From Pseudomonadota bacterium (lineage in GTDB: Bacteria > Pseudomonadota > Gammaproteobacteria > UBA9214), in assembly GCA_041395565.1 (NCBI GenBank), contig JAWLAI010000005.1:340166-404165 (forward strand): 64,000 nucleotides of DNA. The letters are read 5' to 3'. This document shows positions 16,974 to 26,268 of the stretch, in pieces (positions within the stretch are counted from its first letter, which is position 1; every line of letters begins with the position of its first letter). The notes below the pieces were generated by a model. It ran no database searches and was not told the DNA's origin. It worked only from the letters and a program-made list of their open reading frames with translations. A program made the translations under genes and the position numbers.

Positions 16974-17894
16974 ATGAACAAGATCACCATCATTGGCGCC
17001 GGCCGCGTGGGAGAATCAACGGCACAGATACTGGCGACACGGGACATGTGTCGTGAGGTGGTACTGCTCGATATACGCGACGGCGCTGCCGCCGGGGCGG
17101 CACTGGATATCCGGCAGTCAGCCGCACTGCACCGCTTCGACTGCAGGGTTACCGGTGGCGCCAGTCCTGACCTGATGGCCGGCTCGGACCTGGTCATCAT
17201 CACGGCCGGATCACCGCGCAAGCCCGGCATGTCACGCAGCGATGTCCTGGAGGTAAATCGCTCTGTTATCAACGATATCCTCGACCAGGTTTTGGAGTTC
17301 GCGCCTGACTGCCTGCTGCTCATGGTCACCAACCCCGTCGACGTCCTCACCTGGCATGCCTGGAAACGTACCGGTTGGGAACGGCACCGGGTCTTCGGTC
17401 AGGCCGGCGTGCTGGATGCCGCACGCATGGCCAGCTTCATGGCGGAGCAGACTGGTATTTCGGTGCGAGACATACACACCATGGTCATCGGCGGCCATGG
17501 TGATGCCATGGTGCCACTGACCCGCTTCAGCACCATCAACGGCCTGCCGGTGCATGCGTTCGTCGACGCCAAGACCATCGAGTACATCAACGAGAAGACC
17601 CGGCATGGGGGTGCCGAGGTGCTGGAAATGCGTCAACACAGCAGCGCCTACAATGCCCCGGCAGCGGCTATCGCCACCATGGTGGACGCCATCCGCAGCA
17701 ACCGCGATCGGCTACTGCCCTGCGTCTGCATACTGGATGGTGAATACGGACACCGCAATATTCCGGCAGGCGTGCCGGCCATATTGGGACGCGAAGGCAT
17801 CAAGCGCGTGGTAGAGCTGCCACTCGATGAGGAAGAATCCGTCGGCTTCCAGCATTCGGTCGATAGCATCCTCGAGGATTTACAGCACATCTGA
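16974..17894 (+). CDS. mdh: malate dehydrogenase, LDH-like type
   Basis: This 306-residue NAD-dependent enzyme of the lactate/malate family starts with the Rossmann motif ITIIGAGRVGES. The substrate loop PRKPGMSRSDVLEVN keeps the Arg typical of malate, not lactate, enzymes. VTNPVDVLTW and the catalytic-His segment VIGGHGDAMVPL follow. It belongs to the LDH-like MDH group and not the E. coli Mdh type. It would serve the TCA cycle. It converges with mrcA; only 34 bases separate their ends. Confidence 0.93.
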   Translation: MNKITIIGAGRVGESTAQILATRDMCREVVLLDIRDGAAAGAALDIRQSAALHRFDCRVTGGASPDLMAGSDLVIITAGSPRKPGMSRSDVLEVNRSVINDILDQVLEFAPDCLLLMVTNPVDVLTWHAWKRTGWERHRVFGQAGVLDAARMASFMAEQTGISVRDIHTMVIGGHGDAMVPLTRFSTINGLPVHAFVDAKTIEYINEKTRHGGAEVLEMRQHSSAYNAPAAAIATMVDAIRSNRDRLLPCVCILDGEYGHRNIPAGVPAILGREGIKRVVELPLDEEESVGFQHSVDSILEDLQHI

Positions 17895-17928
17895 TGCCGG
17901 TGCAGCCGGATGCAGGACCACGCCCGGC

Positions 17929-20382
17929 CTAGAACAGCTGGTCGGTTATGCTCTCCCCCGCACCTGCGGCACCAGTCGCCATAGACTGACTGGTCTTGGT
18001 CGGCACGTTTTCCTCCATGAAGGTTTCGAAAATGGCATCGCGCTGGCCGCTCGCGGCCAGCAGGCCGGTCGCCGGATCGATGCGTACAGTCACCAGCCCC
18101 TCCGGTGGCTCCTGCCTGCGCTCTTCGACACCCTGCAGCGCATAGGCCATATAGTCTATCCACATAGGCAATGCAGAACGCCCGCCGGTTTCGCCCCTGC
18201 CAAGCGGTTCAAGCCGATCGTAGCCGACCCAGGCCGTTGCGACTACCGCATGATTGAAACCGGAGAACCAGCCATCCATCTGGTCGTTCGTTGTTCCCGT
18301 CTTGCCGGCAAGATCGGAGCGACCCAGCACGCGCGCACGGGTGCCGGTGCCACGCTGGATGACATCGCGCATCATCGAGGTCATCAGCCAAACATTGCGC
18401 GGCGACAATGTCTGCTGCGCCGGCAGTGGCGGCTCCTCTGCATCCGCCGGGATACCATGATCGTCCGTCGCAAGCTCCGGCTGCTGCGGCTGTGCCGCCT
18501 CGCCCGCGGCAGTCAGCGCTTGCTCCGGCTGTTCGCATTCATGGCACACCACCTCGGGACGCGCGCGGAATATCAAGGTGCCGTTGGCATCGCGGATTTC
18601 CTTGATGAGGTAAGGTGTCACCAGGTAGCCGCCGTTGGCAAGCACGGCATAGGCCCGAGCCATCTGCAGCGGGGAAACCGAGGCGCTGCCGAGCGCCAGC
18701 GTCAGATCACGCGGCAACTGGTCGGCGGAAAATCCGAATCGCTCTGCATACTCCGCGGCATAGGAGGCGCCGATCGCACGCAGGATCCGGATGGAAACCA
18801 AGTTCCTGGATCGGTACAGGGCCTCGCGCAATCGCGTTGGACCGTAAAACTGACCGCTGTAGTTTTCCGGACGCCAGGTGGACTCAAGCTTGGGATCATC
18901 GAACACCACCGGGGCATCATTGATAATGCTCGCCGGTGTGAAGCCCTTCTCCAGCGCTGCCGAGTAGATGATTGGCTTGAAACTGGACCCGGGCTGCCGC
19001 CTGGCCTGGATGACGCGGTTGAACTTGCTGATATTGAAGTCGAAACCACCGACGAGCGCGAGTATGGCGCCATCATCCGGCTGCAGCGCAACGAGCGCGC
19101 CCTCGAGACCCGGCAACTGGGACAGTTCGTAGCGCCCCTCATTCACTTCACGCAAGCGGATGACATCCCCCGGCGTCACGACATCAGCAGCCCGCTTCGG
19201 TTCCGGCCCCATGCTGTTCGCACTGCGGTAGGCACGCGCCCAGGACAACGCCTCCCAGTCGAGCGTCAGATTTTCGCCGTCCGCCAGCAGCGCGGTGGCC
19301 GACTGTTCGCCGACATCCGTTACCAGGGCAGGGCGCAGCCCACCCACGACCGTGTAGTCCTCCAGTAACGCGGGCCAGTCGGTCTGGGGCATGGCGGCCA
19401 GATCCAGATGCGCTTCCGGACCGTGATAACCGTGACGCTTGCTGTAATCCAACAGGGCATTCCGCAGCGCCAGGTTGGCGGCCTCCTGGTGCCCGGCATC
19501 GATGGTGGTAACCACCTCGAAGCCCGAGGTATACGCCGCCGCATCGAAGCGGTTGACCATTTCGCCACGCACCATTTCCGCGACATACGGGGCGCTGGCC
19601 TCCGCGTCCACGGTGTGCAGCGAGGCATTGTCCTCCTCGGCGACGGCCGCCGCATGCGTCGCCCTGTCGATGTAGCCGAGTTGCAGCATCCGCCCCAGGA
19701 TGTAGTTACGCCGATCGAGCGCGGCGCGCGGATCGGTGATCGGGTTTACCCGTGACGGCGCCTTGGGCAGGGCTGCGATCATGGCCATGCGGGCCAGGCT
19801 GAGTTCACCGATACTCTGGCCATAATATACCTGAGCAGCCGCTTCCACGCCGTAAGCGCGGTGACCGAGATAGATCTTGTTGAAGTAGAGCTCGAGTATT
19901 TCCTGCTTGCTGAGCGAATCCTCGATCCGGAATGCCAGCAAGATCTCGGTCAGCTTGCGCAGATAGGTCTTCTCGCTGGAGAGGAAGAAGTTGCGTGCCA
20001 CCTGCATGGTGATGGTACTGCCGCCCTGGCGCTTCTTGCCGGTACGTGCCAGTTCCACGCCTGCGCGCAGCAACCCCGGCAGGTCTACACCCGCATGTTC
20101 GAAGAAATGATCGTCTTCAGCCGCCAGAAACGCCTTCACCAGCAGCGGCGGTACGTTGTCAATACTGATCGGCGTTCGGCGTTTCTCGCCGAACTCGGCC
20201 AGCAGCTTGTGATCGTGGGTATAGACCCGCAGAGGCTCCTGCAGACGCACATCCTTCAGCGCCTCGATCGAAGGCAGCTGGGGCTCGATCCGAATATAGA
20301 TGACTGCGGCAACGATCGCCGTCAAAAAAATGCCTGTCAGCAGAAGTGAGAGCAGGTACAGCCCTGCACGGCGAAAGTTCAT
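17929..20382 (-). CDS. mrcA: penicillin-binding protein 1A
   Basis: The 817-residue bifunctional peptidoglycan synthase has one N-terminal membrane anchor (LYLLSLLLTGIFLTAIVAAV, residues 8-27). The GT51 glycosyltransferase shows AAEDDHFFEHAGVD and GGSTITMQVARN, with catalytic Glu. The transpeptidase domain has the serine motif GSSFKP (SxxK), YRSRN (SxN) and GKTGTTND (KTG). Divergence from pilM is the classic gammaproteobacterial order. Between the synthase domains is the OB-like insert expected of PBP1A. It is about 30 residues shorter than E. coli PBP1A, within family range. Confidence 0.96.
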   Translation of the reverse strand: MNFRRAGLYLLSLLLTGIFLTAIVAAVIYIRIEPQLPSIEALKDVRLQEPLRVYTHDHKLLAEFGEKRRTPISIDNVPPLLVKAFLAAEDDHFFEHAGVDLPGLLRAGVELARTGKKRQGGSTITMQVARNFFLSSEKTYLRKLTEILLAFRIEDSLSKQEILELYFNKIYLGHRAYGVEAAAQVYYGQSIGELSLARMAMIAALPKAPSRVNPITDPRAALDRRNYILGRMLQLGYIDRATHAAAVAEEDNASLHTVDAEASAPYVAEMVRGEMVNRFDAAAYTSGFEVVTTIDAGHQEAANLALRNALLDYSKRHGYHGPEAHLDLAAMPQTDWPALLEDYTVVGGLRPALVTDVGEQSATALLADGENLTLDWEALSWARAYRSANSMGPEPKRAADVVTPGDVIRLREVNEGRYELSQLPGLEGALVALQPDDGAILALVGGFDFNISKFNRVIQARRQPGSSFKPIIYSAALEKGFTPASIINDAPVVFDDPKLESTWRPENYSGQFYGPTRLREALYRSRNLVSIRILRAIGASYAAEYAERFGFSADQLPRDLTLALGSASVSPLQMARAYAVLANGGYLVTPYLIKEIRDANGTLIFRARPEVVCHECEQPEQALTAAGEAAQPQQPELATDDHGIPADAEEPPLPAQQTLSPRNVWLMTSMMRDVIQRGTGTRARVLGRSDLAGKTGTTNDQMDGWFSGFNHAVVATAWVGYDRLEPLGRGETGGRSALPMWIDYMAYALQGVEERRQEPPEGLVTVRIDPATGLLAASGQRDAIFETFMEENVPTKTSQSMATGAAGAGESITDQLF

Positions 20383-20549
20383 TTTGCGAGATGGAAACCT
20401 GTGATCGGGTTCAAGGATTACACCGGAATGGAATCATAGATTACAAATTATCTGGCGCGCTGCCTATTTTTACTAAACAAAAGCAGTGTGCGTCCGATAA
20501 GCAGTCTGGTAAGTAGCTCTGTCGAGCGAATCGTTTAATTACACATTAG

Positions 20550-20578
20550 TTGACAATCAGTTGGCAATGTCCTCTAAT
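20550..20578 (+). promoter_or_regulatory. strong predicted sigma-70 promoter of pilMNOPQ
   Basis: A perfect -35 TTGACA (20550-20555) is followed 17 bases later by TCTAAT (20573-20578), five of six matching the consensus -10. A start near 20585 would leave a leader of about 45 bases before the GTG of pilM. Confidence 0.75.
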
Positions 20579-20628
20579 GCGGCGAACTACCTGTGCTGTA
20601 CAACAGCTGGTAACTAAAGGGAAATATT

Positions 20629-21699
20629 GTGCTATTCGCGCAACTATTTAAGCGGACCAAACCACCCCTCATCGGTCTGGACATCAGCTCCACTGCGGTC
20701 AAACTGCTGGAACTGAGTCGGAGCGGAACCCGCTACCGGGTAGAAAGCTACGCCGTTGAGCCCCTGCCACCCAATTCCGTCGTCGAAAAGAATATTACCG
20801 ACGTAGATGCCGTTGGTGAAGCAGTGCGTCGCGCCGTCAAGCGCTCCGGCACCCGCACCATGCATGCGGCGGTCGCCATCGCCGGCTCCTCGACCATCAC
20901 CAAGGTCATTCCGATGCCGGCCGGCCTGAGCGAGGATGACCTGGAGAGCCAGATCAACCTCGAGGCTGACCAGTACGTGCCCTACCCGCTGGAAGAGGTC
21001 AACCTCGATTTTGAGGTGCTCGGTCCTTCGGAAAAAAGTCCGGAGATGGTGGATGTACTCCTGGCAGCCTGCCGCAGCGAAAACGTCGACATCCGCAATG
21101 CAGCCGTCGAAACCGGTGGCCTGACCACGCAGATCATGGATGTTGAATCATTCGCCAGTGAAAATGCCTTCGCCCTGCTGGCCGATCAGCTACCCGACCA
21201 GGGCGTCGGCAAGACGGTTGCCGTCATCGATGTGGGCGCCACCATGACGACGCTCAACGTCATGCATAATCTGAAAAGTGTCTACACCCGGGACACGGTG
21301 TTTGGTGGCAAGCAGCTTACCGAGGAAATCATGCGCCGTTACGGCCTCTCCTACGAGGAAGCCGGCATGGCCAAGCGTCAGGGCGGGCTCCCGGAGAGCT
21401 ATCTGACCGACGTGCTCGAACCGTTCAAGCAGGCCATGACCCAGCAGGCCAGCCGGTCGCTGCAGTTCTTCTATTCGTCCAGCCCGCACAGCAAGGTCGA
21501 TCACATCGTGCTGGCTGGCGGCAGCGCATCCATACCGGGTATGGACGAAATGATCCAGGAAAAGCTGGGGGTCGAAACGACTATAGCAAACCCGTTCGCA
21601 TCCATGTCTCTGTCGGCACGGGTGAAACCGCAAGCACTGAGCAATGACGCACCCGCTCTGCTGATCGCCTGCGGCCTGGCACTCAGGAGCTTTGACTGA
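20629..21699 (+). CDS. pilM: type IV pilus inner-membrane platform protein PilM
   Basis: This 356-residue cytoplasmic actin-like protein begins IGLDISSTAVKLLEL at about residue 15, the phosphate-1 motif. It has the second nucleotide motif VAVIDVGATMTTLNV (about 200) and VLAGGSASIPGM (about 300). PilM binds the N-terminal tail of PilN and connects the platform to the cytoplasmic motor. The start is GTG at 20629, preceded by AAAGGGAAA. It is the first gene of the five-gene alignment-complex operon. Confidence 0.96.
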   Translation: MLFAQLFKRTKPPLIGLDISSTAVKLLELSRSGTRYRVESYAVEPLPPNSVVEKNITDVDAVGEAVRRAVKRSGTRTMHAAVAIAGSSTITKVIPMPAGLSEDDLESQINLEADQYVPYPLEEVNLDFEVLGPSEKSPEMVDVLLAACRSENVDIRNAAVETGGLTTQIMDVESFASENAFALLADQLPDQGVGKTVAVIDVGATMTTLNVMHNLKSVYTRDTVFGGKQLTEEIMRRYGLSYEEAGMAKRQGGLPESYLTDVLEPFKQAMTQQASRSLQFFYSSSPHSKVDHIVLAGGSASIPGMDEMIQEKLGVETTIANPFASMSLSARVKPQALSNDAPALLIACGLALRSFD

Positions 21700-21700
21700 T

Positions 21701-22285
21701 ATGGCACATATCAACCTGCTACCCTGGCGCGAAGAGCGCAACAAGCAGAAGCAGCGTGAATTCGCCTTTATTGCCGGCGGCAGTGTCGTTCTGGCCGCAC
21801 TGGTGGTGCTGCTTTCCCATATCCATATCGATGGCAAGATCGTCAACCAGAACCAGCGCAATACCTTCCTGAAGAACGAGATCAGCGCACTGGACAAGCG
21901 CATCGGCCGCATCAAGGAACTCGAGTCCCTCAAGGAAGACCTGCTGGCACGCATGAACGTCATCCAGGAGCTGCAGAGCAGCCGCCCTGAGAGTGTGCAT
22001 CTCATGGATGAGCTGGTCAGGACGATACCAGAGGGTGTCTACCTCAATACATTCAACCAGAAATCCCGCAATGTCGAAATGACCGGTGTGGCACAGTCAA
22101 ATGCCCGAGTCTCTGACTACATGCGCAACATCGACAGCTCCGAATGGCTGGCCGATCCGCGACTCGGTCTGATCAAGACCACCGAGCAGAACCGTCGTCG
22201 CGTTGCAAATTTCACCCTCAAAGGCAGCCAGAAGGCCCACAACGCCAACGACCAGCAGGAAGCCGACACTGGCGACGCGGGGTAA
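21701..22285 (+). CDS. pilN: type IV pilus assembly protein PilN
   Basis: The 194-residue product starts MAHINLLPWREERNKQKQRE, containing the INLLPWR motif that binds PilM. One membrane segment at about residues 22-44, a periplasmic coiled coil and a ferredoxin-like domain follow. The ATG is two bases after the pilM stop, so translation is coupled. Confidence 0.96.
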   Translation: MAHINLLPWREERNKQKQREFAFIAGGSVVLAALVVLLSHIHIDGKIVNQNQRNTFLKNEISALDKRIGRIKELESLKEDLLARMNVIQELQSSRPESVHLMDELVRTIPEGVYLNTFNQKSRNVEMTGVAQSNARVSDYMRNIDSSEWLADPRLGLIKTTEQNRRRVANFTLKGSQKAHNANDQQEADTGDAG

Positions 22286-22291
22286 TCATCT

Positions 22292-22930
22292 ATGGATCTC
22301 AACGAACTTGACCTGACCAACGTTGCACGCTGGCCCGCCACGGCACAGGCTGTTGTTATCGCGCTGCTGATGGCATGCGTCATATTCCTGGGGTACTGGT
22401 TTCATACCAAGGACCAGCTTGCGATCCTGGCAGATGTCGAAAAGCAGGAGCAGGACCTGAAACAGGTATTCGAGAAGAAGGCTAAGCAGGCGGTCAACCT
22501 CGAAGCCTACGAAAAGCAGCTGGAGGAAATGCGCGAATCCTTCGGTGCCATGCTGCGCCAGCTCCCCAATGAAACCGAGGTGGCCGACCTGCTGGTGGAT
22601 GTCTCCCAGACCGGCCTGGCCAGCGGACTCGAGTTCGAGCTGTTTCAGCCGGGCTCGGAAAATCCGCGCGAATTCTATGCAGAGCTGCCGATCAACATCC
22701 GGGTCATCGGCAACTATCATGAATTCGGCGACTTCATCAGTGGCGTGGCAGCACTGCCGCGCATCGTCACCCTGCACAACATCAGCATTTCGCGGCGTGA
22801 CAGTAACAGCAGCATGCTCGCCATGAATCTGACTGCAAAGACCTATCGTTATCTCGAGGAAAGCGAGCGCGATGATGAGCCGCAGCAGACAGTCAAGAAG
22901 AAAGGCAACAAGAAGGGGGCGAAAAAATGA
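22292..22930 (+). CDS. pilO: type IV pilus assembly protein PilO
   Basis: This 212-residue inner-membrane partner of PilN has a short cytoplasmic N-terminus (MDLNELDLTNVARWPATAQA), one membrane helix (about residues 20-40), a coiled coil (KQEQDLKQVFEKKAKQA) and a periplasmic domain with LLVDVSQTGLASGLEFELF. The Lys-rich tail KKKGNKKGAKK is unusual but short. The end overlaps the pilP start by four bases (ATGA). Confidence 0.95.
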   Translation: MDLNELDLTNVARWPATAQAVVIALLMACVIFLGYWFHTKDQLAILADVEKQEQDLKQVFEKKAKQAVNLEAYEKQLEEMRESFGAMLRQLPNETEVADLLVDVSQTGLASGLEFELFQPGSENPREFYAELPINIRVIGNYHEFGDFISGVAALPRIVTLHNISISRRDSNSSMLAMNLTAKTYRYLEESERDDEPQQTVKKKGNKKGAKK

Positions 22931-23472
22931 AAGCCGCCTTTAACATCAGCATCAGCCGCATCCTTGCCTTGACCGCTGTGGCTGTCGCCGTCAGCGGCTG
23001 TTCGGGCGATCCGACCGCAGACCTGAACGAGTACGCCAAAAAGGTTAAAAGCCAGCAGGTCTCCCGCATCGAGCCGCTGCCGGAATTCAGGCCATACGAG
23101 TCGTTTACGTACGCGGCAACCGATCTGCGCGATCCGTTTACAGTTCCGACCTTCACCAACCAGCAGGCGCTGGCGCTGCCTACGGCCACTAACGGCATCA
23201 AGCCTGATTTTGACCGTCCGCGCGAACCACTCGAGGAATTTCCGCTCGACAGCCTGCGCATGGTGGGAACACTGGAGCAAAAGGAAACCAACTGGGCCCT
23301 GATCAACGACACGGACGGCACCATCCACCGTGTGCAAGCCGGCAACTATGCCGGGCAGAATTACGGCAAGATCACACGCGTAACGGAATTTGAAGTCGAA
23401 CTGACCGAGATCGTTCCAGACGGGATCGGGGGCTGGATGGAGCGCCAGGCCACGATCGCAATAAGTGAATAA
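22927..23472 (+). CDS. pilP: type IV pilus lipoprotein PilP
   Basis: This 181-residue lipoprotein has the lipobox VSGC (Cys near residue 25), then a flexible stretch with TDLRDPFTVP that docks on PilNO. The C-terminal beta domain (PLDSLRMVGTLEQKETNWAL) contacts the N0 domain of PilQ. It starts within the last codon of pilO. Confidence 0.95.
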   Translation: MKAAFNISISRILALTAVAVAVSGCSGDPTADLNEYAKKVKSQQVSRIEPLPEFRPYESFTYAATDLRDPFTVPTFTNQQALALPTATNGIKPDFDRPREPLEEFPLDSLRMVGTLEQKETNWALINDTDGTIHRVQAGNYAGQNYGKITRVTEFEVELTEIVPDGIGGWMERQATIAISE

Positions 23473-23535
23473 ACCCACAGGGTGACAGCAATGATCGGAA
23501 ATATTTCTAGCCGTTTGCCAACAAGGGAGCTATCA

Positions 23536-25629
23536 ATGGTGCAAACAGGTAAATGCCTGGGTAGGAAGCTATGGCGACGCCTGATGGCTGCTGCATGCCT
23601 TGTCCTCGGTGGGATCAGCGCCGTCCATGCGGCGGGCAATACCCTGCAATCCGTCGATTTTGCCAGCCTGCCTGGTAACAAGGCGCAGATCACTCTTAAT
23701 ATGAGCCAGCCGGCAGCGACGCCGCTCAGCTTCACCATAGACAATCCTGCCCGGATCGCCCTGGATTTCGCCGACACCGCCAACGGCCTCGCCAGCCGCA
23801 CCCAGAATGTCGGTATCGGCATGGTAGACAGCATGACCGTCGTGGAGGCGAAAGGCCGCACCCGCGTGGTAGTGAATCTGATCGACATGGTCCCGTACGA
23901 GGCCCATGCCGATGGCAACAAGGTCGTTTTGACCGTACAGAATGCCGGTCGCGAGTTATCCGAGGCCGAATCCGTCGCCGCGCATGCAGTCGGCGGCAGC
24001 AGCGGCAACACGATCAGCAACATCGACTTCCGCCGCGGCACCGGCGGCGAGGGACGTGTCATCATTACCTTGTCGGATCCGTCCATCCCGGTCGACATGC
24101 GCCAGGAAAGCGGCAACGTGGTCGTGGATTTCTATCGTGCCCAGCTGCCGCACGAGCTGGAGCGCCGTCTCGACGTGCTGGATTTCGCCACTCCGGTCAA
24201 GACCATCGATACCTTCACGAAGGGTGATAACGTTCACATGGTGATCACCCCGATGGGTAACTATGACTACATCGCCTATCAGGCAGATGACCAGTTCACC
24301 ATCGAGGTTCGGCAGCTGACCAAGAAGGAAGTGGAAGAGAAGAAGAAGGACGAGTTCGGTTACTCCGGCGAGCGTCTTTCGCTCAACTTCCAGGACATCG
24401 AAGTCCGCTCGGTGCTGCAGCTCATCGCTGATTTCACCGGCATCAACGTCGTGGTCAGCGATACCGTAAATGGCAGCCTGACCCTGCGCCTCAAGAACGT
24501 CCCCTGGGACCAGGCGCTGGATATCATCCTCAAGACCAAGGGCCTTGCCATGCGTCAGACCGGCAACGTGATGCTGGTCGCACCGAGCGAGGAAATCGCG
24601 GCCCGCGAAAAGCTGGAGCTGGAATCCCAGAAGCAGATCCAGGAACTCGAGCCGCTGTACTCCGAGTATATCCAGATCAACTATGCCAAGGCATCCGACA
24701 TCACCACCCTGCTCAAGAGCGGTGACACCACACTGATGTCGGATCGCGGTATGGCAACGGTGGACGAACGCACCAATACGCTGCTGGTGCAGGACACGGC
24801 TGCGAAGCTGGCCGAGATCCGCAAGCTGATTGCACAGCTGGATATCCCGGTACGCCAGGTACTCATCGAGTCCCGCATCGTGCTGGCCAACAATGACTTC
24901 ACCAGGGAACTCGGCGTGCAGTTCGGCGTCGCCAAGCGCACAACCTATAACACCGACCACCTGGCGGTCATCGGCGGCACGCAGGAGAACGGCTTCGAGG
25001 TGACCGGACCGCAAACCGGATTCAACCCCGGCGACGATACTGAAGGCTTGCTCGTCGACCTGCCGATCTCGACTCCCGGCAGCTCCATCGGCCTGGCCAT
25101 AGGCAAGCTCGGCAGTCATCTGCTGCAGCTGGAACTGAGCGCACTCGAATCGGAAGGCAAGGGTGAAGTCATTTCCAGCCCGCGCGTGCTGACCTCCAAC
25201 CAGAAGGCCGCCTTCATCGAAACCGGTACCGAGATTCCGTACCAGGAAGCCTCATCCAGCGGCGCGACCTCCACCTCCTTCAAGAAGGCGGTGCTGCGCC
25301 TAGAGGCAACGCCGCAGATCACACCGGATGACCGCATCATCATGGATCTGCTGATCAACAAGGATGCGGTGGGCGAGATCACGGTGAATAACGTGCCGAC
25401 CATCGACACCAACGAGATCTCCACCCAGGTCCTGGTCGACAATGGCGAGACCCTGGTGCTGGGCGGTATCTACGAAGAGACCAATACCCACGCTGTCACG
25501 CGCACCCCCTTCTTCGGCGAACTGCCTGTCATCGACTGGCTGTTCAAGCGCACCATCAAGGAACATGACAAGCAGGAACTGCTGATCTTCGTGACGCCCA
25601 AGATCGTCAAGGAAGATTTCCGTCTCTGA
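23536..25629 (+). CDS. pilQ: type IV pilus secretin PilQ
   Basis: PilQ forms the outer-membrane gate for the pilus. From ATG 23536 the product is 697 residues, with GGGAG six bases ahead and a signal peptide ending in VHA/AGN. In-frame ATGs at 23482 and 23491 are alternatives. Two AMIN domains (about residues 25-250) bind peptidoglycan. The STN/N0 domain contains RLSLNFQDIEVRSVLQLIAD, followed by an N1/KH region, and the secretin barrel has VISSPRVLTSNQKAAFIETG. The ending LLIFVTPKIVKEDF is typical. Confidence 0.95.
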   Translation: MVQTGKCLGRKLWRRLMAAACLVLGGISAVHAAGNTLQSVDFASLPGNKAQITLNMSQPAATPLSFTIDNPARIALDFADTANGLASRTQNVGIGMVDSMTVVEAKGRTRVVVNLIDMVPYEAHADGNKVVLTVQNAGRELSEAESVAAHAVGGSSGNTISNIDFRRGTGGEGRVIITLSDPSIPVDMRQESGNVVVDFYRAQLPHELERRLDVLDFATPVKTIDTFTKGDNVHMVITPMGNYDYIAYQADDQFTIEVRQLTKKEVEEKKKDEFGYSGERLSLNFQDIEVRSVLQLIADFTGINVVVSDTVNGSLTLRLKNVPWDQALDIILKTKGLAMRQTGNVMLVAPSEEIAAREKLELESQKQIQELEPLYSEYIQINYAKASDITTLLKSGDTTLMSDRGMATVDERTNTLLVQDTAAKLAEIRKLIAQLDIPVRQVLIESRIVLANNDFTRELGVQFGVAKRTTYNTDHLAVIGGTQENGFEVTGPQTGFNPGDDTEGLLVDLPISTPGSSIGLAIGKLGSHLLQLELSALESEGKGEVISSPRVLTSNQKAAFIETGTEIPYQEASSSGATSTSFKKAVLRLEATPQITPDDRIIMDLLINKDAVGEITVNNVPTIDTNEISTQVLVDNGETLVLGGIYEETNTHAVTRTPFFGELPVIDWLFKRTIKEHDKQELLIFVTPKIVKEDFRL

Positions 25630-25635
25630 AGCCCG

Positions 25636-25660
25636 GCGGCTGGCAGTGCTTGCCAGCCGC
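25636..25660 (+). terminator. hairpin after pilQ, possible terminator
   Basis: GCGGCTGGCA (25636-25645) pairs perfectly with TGCCAGCCGC (25651-25660) around a five-base loop, seven bases after the pilQ stop. No T-tract follows, so termination efficiency is unclear; it could also protect the pil mRNA end. Confidence 0.5.
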
Positions 25661-25678
25661 GCGGTTATCTGGCATACC

Positions 25679-25702
25679 TGCCCGGCATGAAAATGCCGGG
25701 CA
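25679..25702 (+). promoter_or_regulatory. perfect hairpin enclosing the aroK start codon
   Basis: TGCCCGGCAT (25679-25688) pairs perfectly with ATGCCGGGCA (25693-25702) over a GAAA tetraloop. The aroK ATG at 25687 is at the loop edge, and the alternative ATG at 25693 is in the right arm. ATTTATTT follows. It may be a second weak terminator or a structure that controls access of ribosomes to aroK. Confidence 0.55.
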
Positions 25703-26199
25703 ATTTATTTCTGATCGGGCCCATGGGGGCGGGAAAATCCACCATCGGGCGCCAGCTGTCGAAACAACTCGGCATGCCCTTCCATGACAGCGACCAGGTT
25801 ATCGAGCAGCGCACCGGTGTCGATATCCCGCTGATTTTCGAACTCGAAGGCGAGGCCGGCTTCCGCAGGCGCGAGCGTGCGGTCATCGACGAACTGACCC
25901 GTCTCGACGGCATCATCCTGGCCACCGGCGGCGGTGCCATCCTGGCCTCCGACAACCGCGAGCACCTCGCCAGCCGGGGCAAGGTGATTTACCTGCATGC
26001 CTCGGTCAGCCAGCAGCTCAAGCGCACCGGCAAGGACCGTAACCGCCCCCTGCTGCAGACCGCGAATCCCCGCAAAAAACTCGAGGAGCTGATGGCAATC
26101 CGCGAGCCGCTGTACCGGGAATGCGCCGATATCGTGATTGATACCGACGGGATGCGGGTTGCTGACGTGGTCAGGCAGATCGTCAAATACCTCGGGTAA
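25687..26199 (+). CDS. aroK: shikimate kinase
   Basis: This 170-residue kinase phosphorylates shikimate in aromatic amino acid synthesis. The P-loop is GPMGAGKST (about residues 11-19). DSD-type shikimate site HDSDQVIEQRTG, GEAGFRRRE and LATGGGAI are present, and the lid contains RNRPLL. The ATG at 25687 or 25693 starts inside a perfect hairpin. aroK follows pilQ and precedes aroB, the standard pilQ-aroK-aroB order. Confidence 0.96.
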   Translation: MKMPGNLFLIGPMGAGKSTIGRQLSKQLGMPFHDSDQVIEQRTGVDIPLIFELEGEAGFRRRERAVIDELTRLDGIILATGGGAILASDNREHLASRGKVIYLHASVSQQLKRTGKDRNRPLLQTANPRKKLEELMAIREPLYRECADIVIDTDGMRVADVVRQIVKYLG

Positions 26200-26210
26200 A
26201 CAGTATATTT

Positions 26211-26240
26211 TTGCGCACTCGCGGCAATTTTCGCTATGCT
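26211..26240 (+). promoter_or_regulatory. possible promoter of aroB
   Basis: TTGCGC (26211-26216) and TATGCT (26235-26240) are 18 bases apart, about 30 bases before aroB. The boxes are moderate matches, so this is tentative. Confidence 0.4.
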
Positions 26241-26268
26241 GGGCGCGTCGTTGAGAAATTGACATACC

